Assembly (NCBI GenBank): GCA_965222535.1
Contig: OZ244957.1
Span: forward strand, 2,294,001 to 2,358,000
Reading direction: 5' to 3'
Origin: G965222535 sp965222535
GTDB taxonomy: Bacteria; Pseudomonadota; Gammaproteobacteria; HK1
DNA: 64,000 nt
Positions 62,891 to 64,000 of this stretch are shown here, piece after piece; position 1 is the stretch's first letter; each line of letters starts with the position of its first letter. The notes beneath the pieces are model-generated. The model made no database searches. It saw only the letters and a program-made list of their open reading frames with translations, and was not told the DNA's origin. The translations under genes were made by a program, and so were the position numbers.

Positions 62891-64000
62891 CAGCCGGCGC
62901 TCGAGGGTGGCGATGCATTTTCTTCTGATGCTGATGCTGATGCTGATGCTGATGTTGATGCATCGCCACCCTCGAGCGCCAGTTGCTTGAGCGCTGTTAG
63001 CGCCGAATTTGAACGCGGCTGCCACAGCCGCCGTTCGATCGCTTCCAGCAGGCGCTGGCTGATTTCGCGCAATGCGGCATCGTTGTTGGTCTGCAGAAAA
63101 TGGCGTACTCGTTCGTCGTTTAGGTAAGCATCAAACACCGCATCAAAATGATGATCGCGTACCGCCTTGGCGGTAGCGGCGAAGGCAAACAGATAGTCAA
63201 CGGTAGCGGCCAGTTCAAAACCGCCTTTATAGCCATGACGCATGATCCCTGCAATCCATTTTGGGTTCACCACCCGAGCGCGTACGACGCGACCGACCTC
63301 GTATTCCAAGGTGGTGATCCGCGGCTTCTCGGGGTTTGAATGATCATTATGGTAAATAGCTGGCTGCTGACCTGAGAAATAGCGTACCGCCGCCGCCGCG
63401 CCGCCTTCAAATTGGTAGTAGTCATCCGAATCAAGCAGATCGTGCTCGCGGTTGTCTTGGTTGTGCAACACTGCCTCAGCCCCCGCTAGGCGCTGCTCAA
63501 ACAAGCGCTGTTGGGCGCTGCCGTAACTGCCCTCGCCGTAGGCATATCCGCCCCAAGCGATATAAGCGCGCGCCAGATCCTCATCGGTGCTCCAGCAGCG
63601 TTCGTCGATCAAGGCCTGTAGCCCGGCACCGTATGCCCCTGGTTTGGCACCGAAGATGCGGTAGCTGGCGCGCCGCTGGGCGGTTTCCGCACGCTCTCCA
63701 GCGGCTTGCATGGCGTTGGCATCGGCGGTTACGCAAGCGGCCAGCGGGTTAATCGAGGGTGGCTCGTCCAACGCTGCCACTGCGCGCACGGCGGCGTCCA
63801 ACAGTGCGATCTGCGCGGGGAAGGCATCGCGGAAGAATCCCGATACGCGCAACACCACGTCAACTCTCGGGCGATCGAGCAGCCCTGGCGGTAAGATCTC
63901 AAAACCACTGACACGCCCAGACTCTTGATCCCATTGCGGCTTGACCCCAAGGAACGCCAGCGCTTGGGCGATGTCATCACCTCCAGTGCGCATATTCGCC
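62890..64000 (-). CDS. cobN: cobaltochelatase subunit CobN, 3' part
   Basis: The C-terminal 370 residues of CobN, the large subunit inserting cobalt into hydrogenobyrinic diamide; the gene runs off the right edge. LPPGLLDRPRVDVVLRVSGF, RDAFPAQIALLDAAV, FGAKPGAYGAGLQ, YIAWGGYAYGEG and NPKWIAGIMRHGYKGGFELA are family landmarks. After LKQLALEGG the protein ends in an unusual low-complexity tail (DASTSASASASASEENASPP), encoded by a hexamer repeat within a 22-bp inverted repeat. Confidence 0.93.
   Translation of the reverse strand, partial: ANMRTGGDDIAQALAFLGVKPQWDQESGRVSGFEILPPGLLDRPRVDVVLRVSGFFRDAFPAQIALLDAAVRAVAALDEPPSINPLAACVTADANAMQAAGERAETAQRRASYRIFGAKPGAYGAGLQALIDERCWSTDEDLARAYIAWGGYAYGEGSYGSAQQRLFEQRLAGAEAVLHNQDNREHDLLDSDDYYQFEGGAAAAVRYFSGQQPAIYHNDHSNPEKPRITTLEYEVGRVVRARVVNPKWIAGIMRHGYKGGFELAATVDYLFAFAATAKAVRDHHFDAVFDAYLNDERVRHFLQTNNDAALREISQRLLEAIERRLWQPRSNSALTALKQLALEGGDASTSASASASASEENASPPSSAG
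62897..62979. repeat. 22-bp inverted repeat enclosing a hexamer microsatellite
   Basis: GCGCTCGAGGGTGGCGATGC, then AT (62897-62918), is repeated exactly in reverse complement at 62958-62979. The 39-base spacer is mostly TGATGC units, five in tandem plus variants. The structure lies in the last 30 codons of cobN, 7 bases before the cobT start. Confidence 0.93.

Noticed and set aside
62890..63025. 45-residue N-terminal extension of CobT (INISISISISI)
   Set aside because: It is the out-of-frame reading of the hexamer repeat in cobN; the family N-terminus begins at 62890.
1..64000. CRISPR array
   Set aside because: The many repeats are dispersed palindromes; no regularly spaced direct repeats of 24-40 bases with unique spacers are present.

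Overview
The window looks like a piece of a proteobacterial chromosome, most probably a marine or host-associated gammaproteobacterium. That call is inference from gene order (hemA-prfA-prmC; yejFABE), the B12 and one-carbon gene content, and family resemblance. No rRNA or other strong taxonomic marker is present. Many intergenic spaces are filled with two related families of palindromic repeats. Several accessory genes are frameshifted or truncated, which suggests ongoing genome erosion with active small repeats.

Layout. At 1-2.6 kb is a small accessory operon: an HTH protein, two tiny coupled ORFs and a GHKL/MORC-like ATPase. At 3.3-9 kb are a CPA2 antiporter, an ADP-ribose pyrophosphatase, a TPR protein, a polyproline protein, queF and a CYTH protein. 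At 9.3-13.4 kb is the core block hemA-prfA-pyrE-prmC, followed by a frameshifted methyltransferase. At 14.6-20.6 kb is a complete peptide/microcin C-type ABC importer (yejF-A-B-E). At 20.7-26.3 kb are a membrane protein, a polysaccharide deacetylase containing a G10 tract, rpoZ, a dimethylglycine/sarcosine dehydrogenase-like flavoprotein and a YdcZ-type transporter. At 26.7-30.3 kb is a cobalamin block (cobQ, cobO, cbtA, cbtB), matched at the right edge by cobT and the 3' part of cobN. At 30.7-43.5 kb are a cold-shock gene, a D-cysteine desulfhydrase-like enzyme, a decayed glycine-betaine binding protein, gltA, a decayed HerA ATPase, apt, a deoxyinosine glycosylase, tsaC, hemF, tadA, an FAD oxidoreductase and mmsA.

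A tRNA-Ser gene at 44 kb is followed by the first of two integron gene-cassette arrays (44.3-48.2 kb; three attC sites). One cassette there is split by an IS481-type element. fadD, hemCD, a DUF1272 protein, an enolase-superfamily enzyme and an Atm1-like ABC transporter follow. A second cassette array lies at 57.8-59.9 kb (three attC sites), bounded by an IS256 relic on the left and a repeat element on the right. No integron integrase is visible, so these are arrays without an adjacent integrase. A PQQ-type sugar dehydrogenase, cobT and cobN end the window.

How genes fit together. hemA, hemC, hemD and hemF are steps of tetrapyrrole synthesis and supply uroporphyrinogen III to heme and cobalamin. 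cobN, cobO, cobQ, cobT and CbtAB handle cobalt uptake, chelation, adenosylation and late assembly. The methylated-amine dehydrogenase, FAD oxidoreductase, MMSA dehydrogenase and betaine-transporter remnant suggest use of methylated amines and branched-chain or inositol-type carbon.

The most unusual signals are: (1) a modular repeat family whose hairpin arms change sequence between copies yet keep pairing; (2) the two integrase-less cassette arrays; (3) a 22-bp perfect inverted repeat enclosing a hexamer microsatellite at the cobN/cobT junction; (4) the GHKL operon at the left edge.
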